Positions 47,810 to 60,250 of a DNA stretch of 64,000 nucleotides are shown here, piece after piece. This DNA is from Capitulum mitella (lineage: Eukaryota; Arthropoda; Thecostraca; Pollicipedomorpha; Pollicipedidae). The notes under the pieces were generated by a model. The model did no database searches. It had not been told where the DNA came from and saw only the letters and a program-made list of their open reading frames with translations. Positions within the stretch are counted from its first letter, which is position 1. The number at the start of each line of letters is the position of its first letter. The DNA lies in NCBI GenBank assembly GCA_030062745.1, contig CP099849.1, positions 27,696,024 to 27,760,023 on the forward strand, written 5' to 3'. Both the position numbers and the translations under genes were made by a program.

Positions 47810-50800
47810 CGGGCGGGGCGCGGGGCGCACTATCCGTCACATATCGAGCGCGTTTTACAACTGTTTAGACGTCAGCTTTGCATCATACGTAGACGGGGCT
47901 GGCCTCCGAAACAGGGATAATGACATTCGTGTGGAAATTAGAGTGGAGCGGCATCCCTCCCAAATTTGGAAAATTAGAATACTGACTCTGCGGAAAGACG
48001 GAATAGGGGGAAAGGAAAAAAAAATAAAAGAAAGGAAAGGGCAGAAAACATAAAAAGAAATTATCTCAAAATGGCTTGCGCAAATTCGCTTTCACGATTG
48101 TGGGAGCATTTTTTGTGCCTTTTGAAGATGACGATTGAAAACAAAAGTAGATGTGGCATTTGTTGGAGACCCTCTGACGACTTTTGACCTTTTTGAAATT
48201 ATGGTTTTGACCCTGCCTTACCTGTACGAGGGAGTTTGTGTGAACTCTAAGGTTTTTGCTAGTTGTCATAGGCTATTCTGATTGCTCTGAAATTTTACAG
48301 CGCTGGGTGTTGAACCTTTTTGAGTTCTCTAAAACAGAGTGAGTGAAATACAATGAAAGTTCAATGACTCATATCCTCTTTTTTGAGGGCATGCCATGAT
48401 CATGATCCAACTATGGTCGTCATCGTATTGCAAATGGTTTAAGTTTTTTTATGGCACTCAGTCTTACCGAGTCTGAGGCAAAGACGTCACCCATGACATT
48501 GCGACCTACGCAGTCAGTCTACAGCATGGCGCGGCCATTGGGTCCTTACTCGGACCAAGGTCATCATGCTAAAATCTTGAACCGAGGTCAATGGCATTTC
48601 GCAACCTTCATGGACCTGAGAAGGGACATAAAGCAACAGAAAGTGCTGATTTGCAAAGAACAGCAGTTTTTTTCTATAAATTTGGCCCAAATGTGTTGCA
48701 GGGGGTGGCGTCGGGATCAGAGTCTGTGCTAGGCCGACCTTGTTGCTGGAATCTGTCCCCTTCAGTTTCATTTCCTATTCATCGCCAGAGGCGGATATGA
48801 ATTCCTCAGAAGCGTCTCAAATAAGTTGCGACGCATTATAAGAGCGGATCTTTTGTCTGTTCTGGTCTTCCCCGGAATCTGAGTCGTTGTGTGACTGCTG
48901 GAATTGTCACAAGGTCCAACTTCCGTTATAAGGACCGCTTATTGGACGGAACATACAAACACGCATATTCCTATACCTTAGCCTCCGACTATAGTACGCC
49001 TTCACGTACCTGGAATCACTGCCTACGCAGAACTGCATACACATGAGTTAGCTAATATACTCACCACCGGTGAAAATAAACGAACGACTAGACCAGAGCA
49101 TCGTCAACGGCAAGCTGAAGAAGAGTCAAAGGTTATTTTGCCAGGTCAGATCGCGTTACGTCCAAAACCTGGTATTACCTCAAAACGAGACCATATGTGG
49201 AGACGAAGAGACAATAGCGCGCCGTTCCGGCACGCCACTGGAGCCGTGCGCCACTCGCCGCACACACACGGCCCGGGTCACGGCACGCCAGGCGACCGGC
49301 CCCCGGGCTCCCGAACACACCGTCCCAGCGGTGGCGCGTCCAGGTGTGGTCACAGGTGGAGAGTGCCACGAACGGCGCCGAGCCCCGGCCGATGTTTGGG
49401 TTCTCCAGTGATCGCAGTAAATTACGCGGAAGTAAAGTGGAGGATGTCCCAGTCACGTTTTTCCAACTGATGCATACTGCTTGACTTTGTTGCTTGCCGT
49501 TGGCCGTTTCTATACGTTTGCCAACAGAACTGTAATGGTCTAATTTGTTTTGCCGTCATCCTGTGTAATGGCCTGATCTGCTTTGTCGTTACTTTATTCG
49601 TACATAATGTTGCCTCCTGTCAGTTTTATGCGGACTGGGTAGGTGGTATTTCGTTCTTCTCCGGATACCCGCGGTGATTATTTTGGTTTTTGTTGGCACG
49701 AACGGATGATTTCAGCCTGATGAATGGACGGTTGGTATGGATGAGCTGACATGTCCTGAGGCAGTGTCTGTTTTGTCTTCGACTAACGCCAGCCAGTCTG
49801 GCGCTTTTGGCTGGAGCCTTGCAAAGCCAGAATCCACGGACGTGATCTCCTATGAGATCACCTGTAAGATTACGGTTGACTCAAAAGGGTCAAAATGGGT
49901 ATCACGATGCTACGAAAGACAACGTTCCACTCTCGTTTTTGTTTTGTTGTTCCGCTACGTTAAGTTTCTAGGTTTCGAAATAGCTGCGAGGTCGTACCAA
50001 CTCCCTTTCCACTATTGAAGGTGGCCAATGGCGAATATAAGTCAGGGAAAAGGCGAAGGGGAAAGGCTTGAGTGACAGCGTAGTGCTCTGGAACGGCTGA
50101 TAGAGAGTAAAGACCAGACGACAAAGTTTTGTTCGATTTTAATGAATCTCTCCGTCAGTGCCTGACTCCATATATCTGTCACTGCAAATATATAATATTG
50201 TATATGATATATAATCAAAGGCAATGAAATAATAGTGTAGTACGGAGTTATAAGAAATAAAGAAAATTCGGAGTTTCAATGTTACGTGTTTCGTCGTCAG
50301 TTTACCACACGGTCAATACCTTGTTAATGCCGGCACCGCAAGATGAACACCATTTCTAATATAAAGAGCATGGTATAACATGATATCCATTTTGGTCTTC
50401 TCATGGATCCGTCTCTGACCCATGGCGCCACAATGAAAGAGGACATTGTAGCTGCTGACTTTTGTTCCAGGCCCCTCAGATCCTTTTCACTGCAAGTGTT
50501 AAGATGGAATTTTCTCGTGCACGCTGGACTCCAAGCGGCAATGGAATTGGGGAGAAAAGGAGCAAGTGCTGGATCACTGGACATTTGCTTGGGCTTTTGA
50601 TATGGTTACGCCTCGGTCCAGCACACACCACCTGCCGGCTGGAAATCCGAATCAGATTCATATCGGAAATGATAATGTTTCACTTGTGCCATGGCGTGAG
50701 GTACCTGGGGCAGACCAGGGGAAATACAAACTGAATTTGGCAGGGCTGCAAGATTCCGCCCAGACAGCGGTTTGAGTGCAAAGTCCCAACTTCCCAAACT

Positions 50801-50885
50801 CCAGTGAAATGTGAGCTCACCAGGCGACCTCCTGTCACAACGCCGGAATCAGCGACCCGGCGAGAGCTGCTGAAGAAAGCAGACA
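47810..50885. other. Intergenic, no recognised gene
   Basis: No gene recognised. 48685-48755 matches by eye the segment at 56596-56645 ('gggatc.gagtc.gtg.ta'), so it probably belongs to the same SINE-like family. A small GC-rich patch is at 49210-49400. Confidence 0.35.
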
Positions 50886-50889
50886 TTTC

Positions 50890-51262
50890 GTGGCCCTTCA
50901 GGAACGATCAGACGCTCCCTCTGATCAGACAGACGGTCCCTTAAGGTGCGGCCAAAACAGCAGACACAGACTGGTCCCTTCAAGGACGGCCAAACCATTA
51001 GACACAGGCTGATCTCTTCAGGGACGGCGAGCCATTAGGCACAGGCTGTCCCCTCAGCCCTCAGGGACGGAAAACCATCAGACACAGACTGGTCCTTTCA
51101 GGGAAGGCCAGCCATTGGACACAGACCAGTCCTTTCAGGGACGGTCAGCCATTAGATGCAGACCGTTCTCTTGAAGGACGGGTAGCCATTGGACACAGAC
51201 TGTTTCGTTCAGGGACGATCAGCCATGACACACAGCCTGCTCCCTGGTCCCTTCGAAGACAG
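50890..51262. repeat. 43-45-bp minisatellite
   Basis: About eight copies of a unit such as 'ttcagggacggccagccatt' plus 'agacacagactggtcc'. Units vary by small substitutions and indels. The GGACGG/GACC words resemble those of the arrays at 12960 and 52056. Confidence 0.85.
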
Positions 51263-51269
51263 TTGGATA

Positions 51270-52050
51270 ATCGGGGTCGAGTTCCAGCGTCGCCGTGGCC
51301 GCCGAGGAAAAGTCAGCGCTTTTAGCCGTATTCGTAATCATCGCCAAGAACTTCATACAGACGCCCACGCCCATGTCTAAAACGAGCTTGGATACTCCGA
51401 AGTAATAACGCTTGAAGACGGTTGAGCCAAGAAATAGGATGACCATATTTTCGTCCGCGTGAGATAATAAGACTCTGCAATATTGCCGTTATTTCTGACG
51501 CTTCGGCGGACAAACTTTCAGATTTTAAACGCCTCGACGGAACATTTTAGTAAGGCTGAAACTGTCGTTCACAGCTATCTTAGGCTTTAAAGGTCACTCA
51601 TGGGAGCATTAAGGAAGATGAAGCGACTGGCATTTTGTCACAAAATGTCCAAAGCGTATTTAAGAGCTTCATTGGTATCAATCAGCGTTGCGCTGTACTT
51701 TGTTATCGGCAGGGTGACTCGTCAAGCAACACGATTATTATGCCCCAGTCGGATGATTTCATCTGAAAATAGGTGTTGCATGACTCGTCTCCGTAGTTTC
51801 CTGGCACCGTGACAGCAAAGCTGCGTCGGTCGAGCACACTGCGGTCAGGACAGGAAGTGATGAGGTCTTCCGTAATGCGGCATGGCCGGTCGCACGGAAA
51901 ATAGCTGTACCTCGGACGCGCGGATGTCCTCCAGAAGGGTCTCCAGGCAGCAGAGGGACCAGGTATGGCTGTGCCGGCGACAGACAATTCGCAATTCGCG
52001 GCGGCGGCGACCAGACAATCTGCGTGACGCCGCAGCGGCAGCGCCAGACC
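51270..52050. other. Intergenic, no recognised gene
   Basis: Nothing recognised beyond short frames. Confidence 0.35.
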
Positions 52051-52055
52051 GTTAA

Positions 52056-52165
52056 CCACCCCGGACCGACTGACAATAGGCCATCAGCCACCCCGGACCG
52101 ACCAACAGACAGGCCACCATCCACCCCGGACCGGCCGACAAACAGGCCATCAGCCACCGTGGATC
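52056..52165. repeat. 33-bp minisatellite, just over three copies
   Basis: 'ccaccccggaccg' starts at 52056, 52088 and 52121, and a degraded start is at 52154. The units continue with 'acaggccatcag'. Confidence 0.85.
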
Positions 52166-52169
52166 TGAT

Positions 52170-52885
52170 CTTCAGTTGTTGAAGTTGCAGCTGAAAAATG
52201 TCATTCAACATCAAAGGCGTGATAATCACGACACAATTTTCAGCCTGAGCTGATGAGTTCCATTCCTGACAACCTGAAGTAACAATGTATTTGGAAACGA
52301 ACTGCTGATACTCTGTCACACAAAACAAATAACAAAACTAATCAGACGAGGTGAACTGGTGAAACTCATCTTGAAACACAGTTCATGCACGTAGACAGAA
52401 CGTGCCTATGCTTTGTTTGTTTCACTGTTGTATTCCCATATATTCACTGATTTAGTTGTTTATTTGTAGGCTTAGCTATTTATTAATGAAATAATTTAAT
52501 CGTTTATTTATTTTGTATATATCTCTTTATCGATTTATTTGTTCCTTATTCCATTCATTAAAATGCTTAGAAGCACTAAAGTTATAAGTGGTTCTTGACA
52601 AGATCAGAGCTTCACTATTCCACACTGCTGAAAGTAGGAGGCAAAGATCAGTATAACTTAGGTTTCGGCTATTGCTTATTTTTCCTCTTTTCGAAAGGCG
52701 ATTTAACTTTGTGCTCGTACGGAATCACTTACAGTTAAATGTGCCAGCACGAAATCAGATACGTCGTTCATAAAAGGACGCATTTAAAGCAGCCGAAAAA
52801 CTGGTGTTAGTAAATTTTTAGTCAGCTTTCGGTCAGATTGGTCAAAACGGCCAAAGTCGTCTTAAAACGTCAAAACCGCTGGCAC
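52170..52885. other. Intergenic, AT-leaning, no recognised gene
   Basis: Nothing recognised. 52430-52560 is rich in TTTATT words. Confidence 0.35.
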
Positions 52886-52907
52886 GGGGTGGACTCAAAT
52901 TTGTCCT

Positions 52908-52910
<3 letters not shown>

Positions 52911-52965
<55 letters not shown>
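52911..52965. repeat. (TA)n microsatellite
   Basis: About 27 uninterrupted TA units. The preceding 'ggactcaaatttgtcctgtt' is repeated in inverted form at 55925-55955 next to another TA/TG tract, suggesting both belong to one retroelement structure. Confidence 0.95.
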
Positions 52966-52967
<2 letters not shown>

Positions 52968-52989
52968 GAGTATTTCGGGAACAGGTTCT

Positions 52990-53505
52990 CTGTAATACAT
53001 TGCTTGTCGAACACGACGGCAAACTGAGCATTTATCAGCTTATTGTTCGTTGGTTCCAAGTTTCCTATCATTCGTTTGTCGTGATCAGAAAGTTTATCCA
53101 AACATTTGTCCAAAACAAATCCAAGTCTCAGTTCGTTCTCAAGACAAAAGACAACGCTACATGCATGGTATATACAACAGAAATCAAAAGAAGCACATTT
53201 TTTTCACAGGGGAAAAATGGAAATCGCCATGCATGACGCATAACACATTTTCGCACACACTCACAGCATAGCAAAGCAGCTACATTCACCCTTCCCACTG
53301 ATATGATGTATATGGTCTATGATCATATATCCACTGATATATGATCAGCCACGATTCTGCCTTGCTAAATGTTTGCAACACAGAGTTAGCTATGTAGGTT
53401 GTTTGGTTTGTACAATGATTATCGGTGCAATGTCACTGATAAAAATGGTCTCGAGTGTTGTGAACCGCATGCTATATAAACTGTGTGCAAGTATGGTCGT
53501 GTTTG
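52990..53505 (+). repeat. Left inverted flank of the Penelope-like element
   Basis: This aligns by eye with the reverse complement of 56050-56588. Blocks include 'aaagacaacgctacatgcat' / 'aaagacagcgctacatacat', 'acagaaatcaaa' and 'tgtacaatgattatcggtgc'. An extra AT-rich segment (about 53300-53345) is present only here. Penelope-like elements are known to carry LTR-like repeats in direct or inverted orientation, so these are probably its pLTR-type flanks. Confidence 0.6.
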
Positions 53506-54651
53506 ATGTGAGCATGCTTCTGCTCGTATGCTCGTCCTTGGTCAAGGACTCGACCTGACATAAACTAACTTGAAGATAAACGAAACAAAACGACATTGCG
53601 TCACCGTACAAGCTTGCAATTCTTTAGGTTTCCCCTGCTTAAGAATATCTATTAGTTCATCTTTGCATTGCGCAGCATGGTCAGTGGGTAAGTGCGATGA
53701 AATGGTAGCGTTCAGATGTTAAGCTACCTGATAGGCTGGTGTTGGTATTTGCGATATTATAGGCATGATGGGGTTGCCTACCTTAGGAGTCATAACGTTG
53801 CCATAAAGGCATCCAGGTCTATACTCTCCTACAACTTTCTGGAAACGGACACCAACTTTCTCAGCATTCGCCACTTTAATAAGTTTGTTGACACGAGTTT
53901 TTAGCCCGCGCACGACCGTCGGTCCGTTTCGAACATGGGCGACTGGGGGGGGGGGGGCAGTTGGCCGCCCCGTCCAACTCACGAACGGTTGGTCGTACGA
54001 TAAAAATAAGTACACCGTTGGAAAGCTTGTGACGAGTAGAGTTCGAAACTGGTCTCATTTTTAATTTTAGATAACATGTAAGCCAATTTACGTCCTATAT
54101 ATGTTTTCTCATAGCCGACTGCATGAGACCGAGAAATGCCCTGAATCTCAAGGGCTGTAACTAATAACGCATAGGTAAAGGCACCAGCGCACAAGTAAAG
54201 GTCCCCAAATGCCGATACACGTCTAATTTCCTCAGATTTGTTCAATATATACGCCGAAACGTTGCATTAAAGACACGGCAGTTCGCGCTCTAGCTGTAGG
54301 CGTGCGCCGCTGCCGTATGCGGTACCAAATTGACAGGAACTAATTGAAGCGTTCCTTTATTTTCGCGAAAAAGGACGATCTATGTAAATTTTATTTATCT
54401 TTGTGGTCCTTGTGATGGTTTCTCATGCTTAAATTTTGAAAAAAATCATTAGTTACCAATCTACAGAACTGGCGTAGCTTTATTCGCGAGAGGCTATTTA
54501 TTTCCAAAATATGCCATTTTTCAAACTTTTTTAGGTTCCTGGTATTGCTTACGTCTGTGCAAGCTAGTTCTGCCATTTTCCACCCATTCTGAATAATTCA
54601 TCGTCGATTTTGACGGTGGTACATTTCGGCTGACTACAGTTATTGGTGACC

Positions 54652-54664
54652 TGACCTCAGGTCA
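54652..54664. promoter_or_regulatory. Everted TGACCT-C-AGGTCA motif
   Basis: A perfect everted pair of nuclear-receptor half-sites, spacing one base, inside the TTAA element. An additional overlapping GACCT precedes it. Confidence 0.35.
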
Positions 54665-54953
54665 ATGGCTGGAAGTCATTGATACTTTGCCCAATGACGG
54701 TAACTAGATGTCTGCTTCACTCCACACTAAAAATGTTATGAAATATTCCGTCCATTTCCGAAAAAACGACATGTGTTAAAAATGGGCTTGACTTTAGGTC
54801 AATGACCCGGAAAATTCCAAAAAGTCTGAGACAGCAGATTTGTTGCATCTATCAGGTTTACTAATCTCTGAAGGTATTGTTGAGATATCTTGTTTTGCGA
54901 AAAAGTTACAGGGCGCTAAACTTTTTTTCACATAAGTCTGTTTGACCTAAGGT

Positions 54954-54971
54954 AGGTCAGGTATCTGACCT
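54954..54971. promoter_or_regulatory. Palindromic AGGTCAG-GTAT-CTGACCT motif
   Basis: A perfect inverted pair of seven-base half-sites with four-base spacing. More half-sites lie on both sides (54943, 54971-54976). Confidence 0.35.
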
Positions 54972-55767
54972 GACCTGAAGTCAAAATTTTGACACAAGAT
55001 GTAAAATTGGTGAAGCAAAAGGTACACAAAGTTTGGTGACTCTGTGTTTGTTTGTTCTCTCGCAATCCCAGAAAATCCTCAGGGGGGCAGTCAACTGCCC
55101 CCCCCCCAGTCGGGGACGGGTTAAAGAAACAGTGGGATCCCTACCTAGATGCTTAAACTTACTTTCATCAGTTAGGACGTGCCGAACTTCGCCAGGATAG
55201 TCGTCCCGGTTCGAAACCACAAATACGGAGCTTTTGTCCGCTCGTCTGATCACTATGTCCTCGTTAGACCGAAGTTCCCTCGGCGACTGACTCAGTTCAG
55301 GGGTTAAGATACTGTTATTCCTTCGCCGACTTCTTCTTCCAGCCCCAGCTTGCACCGGCTGCAGCGGCTGAATATCAGGACCTAAATCTAACTTGCCAGC
55401 ATCTCTTAGCTTACATAAGTCTTAAAAATAGAATAGCTATTTCAGTTTTCTTGGTGACAGAATCGAACCTCGGATAGAAGTGACAATATGCAATCCTAAA
55501 CTGAGAAACTCTTGCTGTTTTTTCCGTAAGATGAATGCTTGACAGGTTCACGAAGCCATCAGAATATTCAGGTAGCGCTACTGGTCCTTTATACAGATGA
55601 GCGAGCTTTTTTAGCACTCTAGTATGGACAATGTGCCTTTGTTGCCTGTTCAGATCTTTCAAGCACGCACTGGTTTGTCCTCTCAGTTCAGGAGATATAC
55701 GTAGGTTGTCGTAGGACTCCTTGTAAAACAATGAGTTCAGCTTACTTTGTAAGTCTAATTGTGTTTC

Positions 55768-55920
<153 letters not shown>

Positions 55921-56049
55921 TACATGTAAACAAGACAAATTTGGGTCCACCTCGTGTCACTGATCCTTACGTTGTATAGGCACCAAGTGCACTGCATCGA
56001 CTTGACGACAACGACTCTCCGTCGGCGCTTAACTATGCACCTGCGAGAG

Positions 56050-56588
56050 GGGGCCTCGAAGACACACACCTGCGAACACCACAACACAACCCTCACTAGG
56101 GACAGTTGCACACAGTACAGACCGCAGGCAACTCACAACACTCGAGATCTTTTTTATCAGAGACATTGCACCGATCATCATTGTACAAAACAAGCAACGT
56201 ACACACCTAGCTCTGTACGACAGACAGTTAGCAAGGCGGGACCATGGCTGATTATCAATGAGTTGGGTGACTGTAGAGGTTTGCAGTCCTGTGTGTACAA
56301 AAATACGTCATGTGACATGCACTGCGATTTCAGTTTTTTTTCTTGTTGTGAACAAAATGTGCTCCCTTTGATTTCTGTTGCATATAGTATGTATGTAGCG
56401 CTGTCTTTTGCCTTGAGAGTGAACTTAGACAGTTCAAAACATCGATCAATAAGTGATTGGTCTCGGATTTTTTTTTTGGATGAGCATTCGGAGCACGACA
56501 AATGAATAACACAAAAACTGGAAAAAATGGACAGGAAGTTGATCAGTGCTCAATCTGCTGTCGTGTTTAACAAGGAAGATGTATACAT
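56050..56588 (-). repeat. Right inverted flank of the Penelope-like element
   Basis: The partner of 52990-53505 in opposite orientation. The sequence 'ggacccaaatttgtcttgttt' (minus strand, 55955-55930) lies between this flank and the ORF, while its counterpart on the left lies outside the flank, so the two ends are not simple mirror images. Confidence 0.6.
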
Positions 56589-56594
56589 GATCCA

Positions 56595-56880
56595 AATGAT
56601 TTGAAAGGGTGATGTTAGGGATCGGAGTCCGTGGTAAGCAGACCTTGATGGATAGACCCATTCACCCGACTGCACGGTTCCAGGTAACGGCGCATTTTGT
56701 GGCGAACGTTCAACGTGCCGCCAAGGGGGCAACACCACCGTGTGGCAGTCAACTAAGCGCTATGCTGGCCAGCTGTCAGCTGACCTGCGGGCCAAACACA
56801 AACCACCGGGCGACTCGAACCCGTCTTGCCAGGACGGAAAGGCTGGCGCCCTGTCAGCTGAGCTACCGATCAGGGGTGCT
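56595..56880 (-). mobile_element. tRNA-derived SINE-like sequence
   Basis: On the minus strand 56876-56800 contains an A-box-like GGTAGCTCAGCTGA and a B-box-like GGTTCGAGTC at normal tRNA spacing. The anticodon arm has mismatches and the acceptor strands do not pair, so it is not a functional tRNA gene. The body continues to about 56600, where 'gggatcggagtccgtgg' matches 48705-48730. This fits a tRNA-headed SINE; a decayed tRNA pseudogene is the alternative. Confidence 0.5.
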
Positions 56881-56889
56881 TTTCAGAAT

Positions 56890-57410
56890 TTGTTTTATTC
56901 CAGCACGTTGGTGGTAACACCAGCATTATGACAGTATCTTTAATCGCTGCATCAGTGGAATGCTACTGGTTTTAAATTACCGTATTTCATTTGAAGTCTA
57001 TTATCTCATTCGCCATCAAAAACGTATGACAATGTGGCGCCCATCCCTTTCTTGATGCTCCTCATCCGGCTCTACAGGCGATGAGAAGGGTCCAGCACTT
57101 AACCGGCGATGTGACGCCGCTGCTGTCCCATCCTGACCTGTCCGACCTGCCGCCAGCATTAACTGTTTCAAGCCGCATACAAAATTGAAATACCTCTAGC
57201 ATCTTCGTTATGCCGATAGTAATGTCTAGACCATCAAAATCGATGTGACGGACACAGGCCGTCACCTTTCCCGTTCCAGCGTCTGCAGCGGCATATGCGT
57301 TGCGTGCGATCTTTCGCCACGAGAAGAAATCTTCGTTTTGAAAACAAATTAAAGTATCATCATATGTGAAGTGGATTCGGTGAAGTTAATTGATAGATGT
57401 ATAGAATATA
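56890..57410. other. Intergenic, no recognised gene
   Basis: Nothing recognised between the SINE-like sequence and the Tigger element. Confidence 0.35.
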
Positions 57411-57412
57411 TA

Positions 57413-60197
57413 CAGTCATCCCTCGCTACTTCGCGGTTCATTTATCGCGGCCTCAGCACATCGCGGATTGTTCAAAAATATTCATCAAAAACTCAAAGTT
57501 GAGGAATTATGGCGCGAAAGTTGCCCGCACGCCAGCAGAAGGCAGGGGATGCCCACACAATTCAAAATCCACGTCTCTGATTGGCTGGCTAGCATCCCGC
57601 CATTTGATATCTCTCCCGACTCGGGAATCTCGCAAGCTGATTGGCCTAGACGTTTCCCCCACCTTCGCTTTCATACCCAGCGAAGATGATTGCGCTCATT
57701 CAAATCAATGTTTGAGTGATGCTTAGTCTCGAGGTGCGCTAATTTTTGCTGTTCTCTTGTGTCTCTTTGTGCAAAATAGTGCTTGTGACGCCCTTCAAAA
57801 TGGCTCCTAAACGTCCTCCACACTCTAAATCCTCTAGCGAATCCAAAAGAAGAAGAGGAAAATGATGACAGTGAACGAGAAAGTTAATCTATTGGACAAG
57901 CTTAAGGCAGGCCATAGCTATGCGTCTGTTGCACGCCATTACGGATTGAACGAATCGACGGTTCGCTACATAAAAAAAGATGAAGTAAATATTCGTAAAA
58001 CTGCCTCGATATCGTTCTCCAAGGACAGTAAACGAGTTGTGACTTCTCGTAATAAGCGAAATGTGAAAATGGAGAATGCCTTATCAGTGTGGATATCGGA
58101 CTGTCGGGAAAAGAAGGTTAGTCTCGATACCAATATGATTCGGACTAAAGCCAAAGCCCTGTATGATAGCCTCGTTCCTGAAGGAGAGTTGAACGAAGAC
58201 GACGACGGTGATGACGACGACGAAAATGAACCTCAGCCTAGTACCAGTGCCTCGAGTGATACTACCCCACGAGAAAAACGTAGTTTTGTTGCCAGCAAGG
58301 GCTGGTTCGAGAAATTTAAGAGGAGATTCGGTCTTCGAAGCGTTCCTTTGTATGGGGAGGCCTCCTCGGCAGACCAAGGGGCAGCTCTTCGTTACGTCGA
58401 GGAAGAGTTTCCGAAGATAATTGATGAGGGTGGTTATCTCCCGGAGCAGGTCTTTAACATGGATGAGACTGGCCTCTTCTGGAAGAGGATGCCGTCCCGG
58501 ACGTTCCTTTACAAGGACGAATTGAAGAGGCCAGGGTTCAAGGCCCACAAAGATCGAATGACTCTCCTCATGTGTGGGAATGCTGCGGGCTTCATGCTCA
58601 AGCCCGGCTTAATTTACGAGTCCCTGAATCCTCGGGCTTTGAAAAACAAAAACAAAGCCATGCTGCCCGTCTACTGGATGCACAACAAAAAGGCATGGAT
58701 AACGAAAGCCCTCACACTCGACTGGTTTGTAAACTGCTTTATCCCGCAGGTGAAGCTGTACCTCGCTGAAAAGGAGCTGCCCTTTAAGGTCGTCCTCTCC
58801 ATGGACTGTGCAGGAGGACATGCAACTAGTCTCCATTATGACGGGGTCCAAGTGGAGTTCCTGCCCCCCAACACCACTTCCCTGCTACAACCCATGGATC
58901 AGGGGGTCATTCGTGCCTTCAAGGCCCTTTACACGAGGTCAACGATGGAGGGCCTCATCTCCTCCATCGACGAAGACAACGTGGCCTTCAGCCTGAAGAA
59001 TTATTGGCGGGGATACAACATTGCAACGTGCCTGGTCAACATTCAGAATGCTCTTAATGAGATGAAAGAGCAGACACTGATTGCAGGTTGGAGGAAATTG
59101 TGGCCAAAAAACGTCACCCATGCTTACGTCGGATTTACACCTGACGAAGTTCACCACTCCGCCGTAGATAAGGCTGTGAGGCTGGCTCGGTTGGTAGCCA
59201 CTGAAGGGTTCTCCGACATGACGACGGAAGAAGTGAACACACTGATCGAATGCCACTCGAACCCCCTAACCGACGAGGAACTCGTCGAAATGACGAGATC
59301 GGCAAGTGAGGAAGAAGAGCAGGTAGCTGACGACGGTGACGACAACGAAGCTGAAGAACGTGGCCTTACCTTGGAAAACCTGCAAGAGCTCTGCAACATA
59401 GCACGGACTCTGGGCTATGTTGCAGATAACAAAGGGCCCAAGAAATCGACGACAACATGGTCAGAGCCGTAGAATTCAGTAACCGTATTGACGGTGTAAT
59501 GGCGTTGTACAAGGGCATCTTTGCTCAGAAGAAAAAACAACGGTCACAACTCCCCATCACGATGTTCCTTGTGCGCCGAAAACGTTTTGCAGAAGCTCTT
59601 TCTGCTGCCTCTACGCCGCCTCCTGCAGCTACTCCAGCTCTATCCGAAGCTGCCCGCGACGATCCAGCGCCCCTAGCACCTGAAGATGAGGCGTCATCTG
59701 AGGAGCAGTAAAGTTCTCATTAACCTGTGCAGTAAATCATCTTCATCTTCTTCACCTCCATTGTACTGCACAGGTGTTTCATCGACATTTATAAAGATCA
59801 AGCAAAGAGAAGCTTTTGTCAGAGGCGTGTTACGTGCCTTGTTATAAAAGAAAAGTTGTTATAAGAATAAAAGAGTTCTAAAAACATATTTACAGTATGT
59901 ACACTTTAGTTACATCTACGTATGTTACACACACACACGTATCATATTTATATTATTTATACATTATTTTATGTATGTTATTTATTCTATTAACATTTTA
60001 TTTGCATGTTTGAAACTATTATTTAATGTTCTAATGATAACATATGCAGTTATATGGTTTCATATACACTTATTGATATTATTCATACACAAAAAATGTA
60101 GGTATGTTAAAAATGAGAGGGTGACACTACTTCGCGGATTTTCACCTTTCGCGGAGGGGTTTAGAACGCATTATCCGCGAATAACGAGGGATTACTG
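57413..60197 (+). mobile_element. Tigger/pogo-type DNA transposon, nearly complete
   Basis: The left terminus CAGTCATCCCTCGCTACTTC and the right terminus (minus strand CAGTAATCCCTCGTTATTCG) are matching inverted repeats, both followed by CGCGG motifs. The left flank is TA (57411-57412), the expected target. The right flank reads TG followed by TATATA, so the duplication is imperfect. The element is 2,785 bp and contains one transposase gene and an AATAAA at 59866-59871. Known of the family: pogo/Tigger elements are mariner-superfamily DNA transposons that move by cut and paste. Confidence 0.93.
57800..59711 (+). pseudogene. Tigger/pogo transposase with two frameshifts
   Basis: The main open stretch is 57862-59472 (536 codons). 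It has an N-terminal psq/CENP-B-like helix-turn-helix (GHSYASVARHYGLNESTVRY, residues 17-36). A second DNA-binding region (about 70-155) includes KGWFEKFKRRFGL. The DDE catalytic core has D201 in NMDETGLFW, D315 in SMDCAGGH and D346 in QPMDQG, a DD30D spacing typical of the family. An upstream ATG at 57800 opens MAPKRPPHSKSSS..., the usual family start, but runs into TGA and is out of frame with the main stretch by one base. At the 3' side the family C-terminus (EIDDNMVRAVEFSNRID... to 59711) is in another frame, entered near 59435. All three catalytic acidic residues survive, so decay looks recent. Confidence 0.9.
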
Positions 60198-60250
60198 TGT
60201 ATATATATACAACAGAATGAAATGAATTAAAGCATGTGAAGTGAATTGAG

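Larger units (their letters stand above)
53905..55120. mobile_element. 1,216-bp TTAA element inserted in the Penelope-like ORF
   Basis: The right flank is TTAA (55121-55124). The left is TTAG (53901-53904), one transition from TTAA. The termini are similar imperfect inverted repeats, CCCGCGCACGACCG and CCCGTCCCCGACTG. Near each end is a hairpin-prone motif CGACTG, G-run, CAGTTG, with a 13-base G run at 53945-53957. No coding frame is present. The interior has TGACCT/AGGTCA arrays. The Penelope ORF reads in one frame across the insertion if the element and one target duplication are disregarded, which confirms the boundaries. Confidence 0.85.

Noticed and set aside
50890-51262. Possible CRISPR-like array
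   Set aside because: The units vary along their whole length with no constant repeat and unique spacer, and the context is animal DNA; it is a minisatellite.
52240-52280. CTGATGAG motif considered as a hammerhead ribozyme core
   Set aside because: The required GAAA segment and pairing stems are not present nearby; a similar motif near 29916 fails for the same reason.
53390-53611. Minus-strand frame possibly continuing the Penelope reverse transcriptase
   Set aside because: It overlaps the inverted flank repeat and lacks recognisable catalytic motifs, so it was not included as coding homology.
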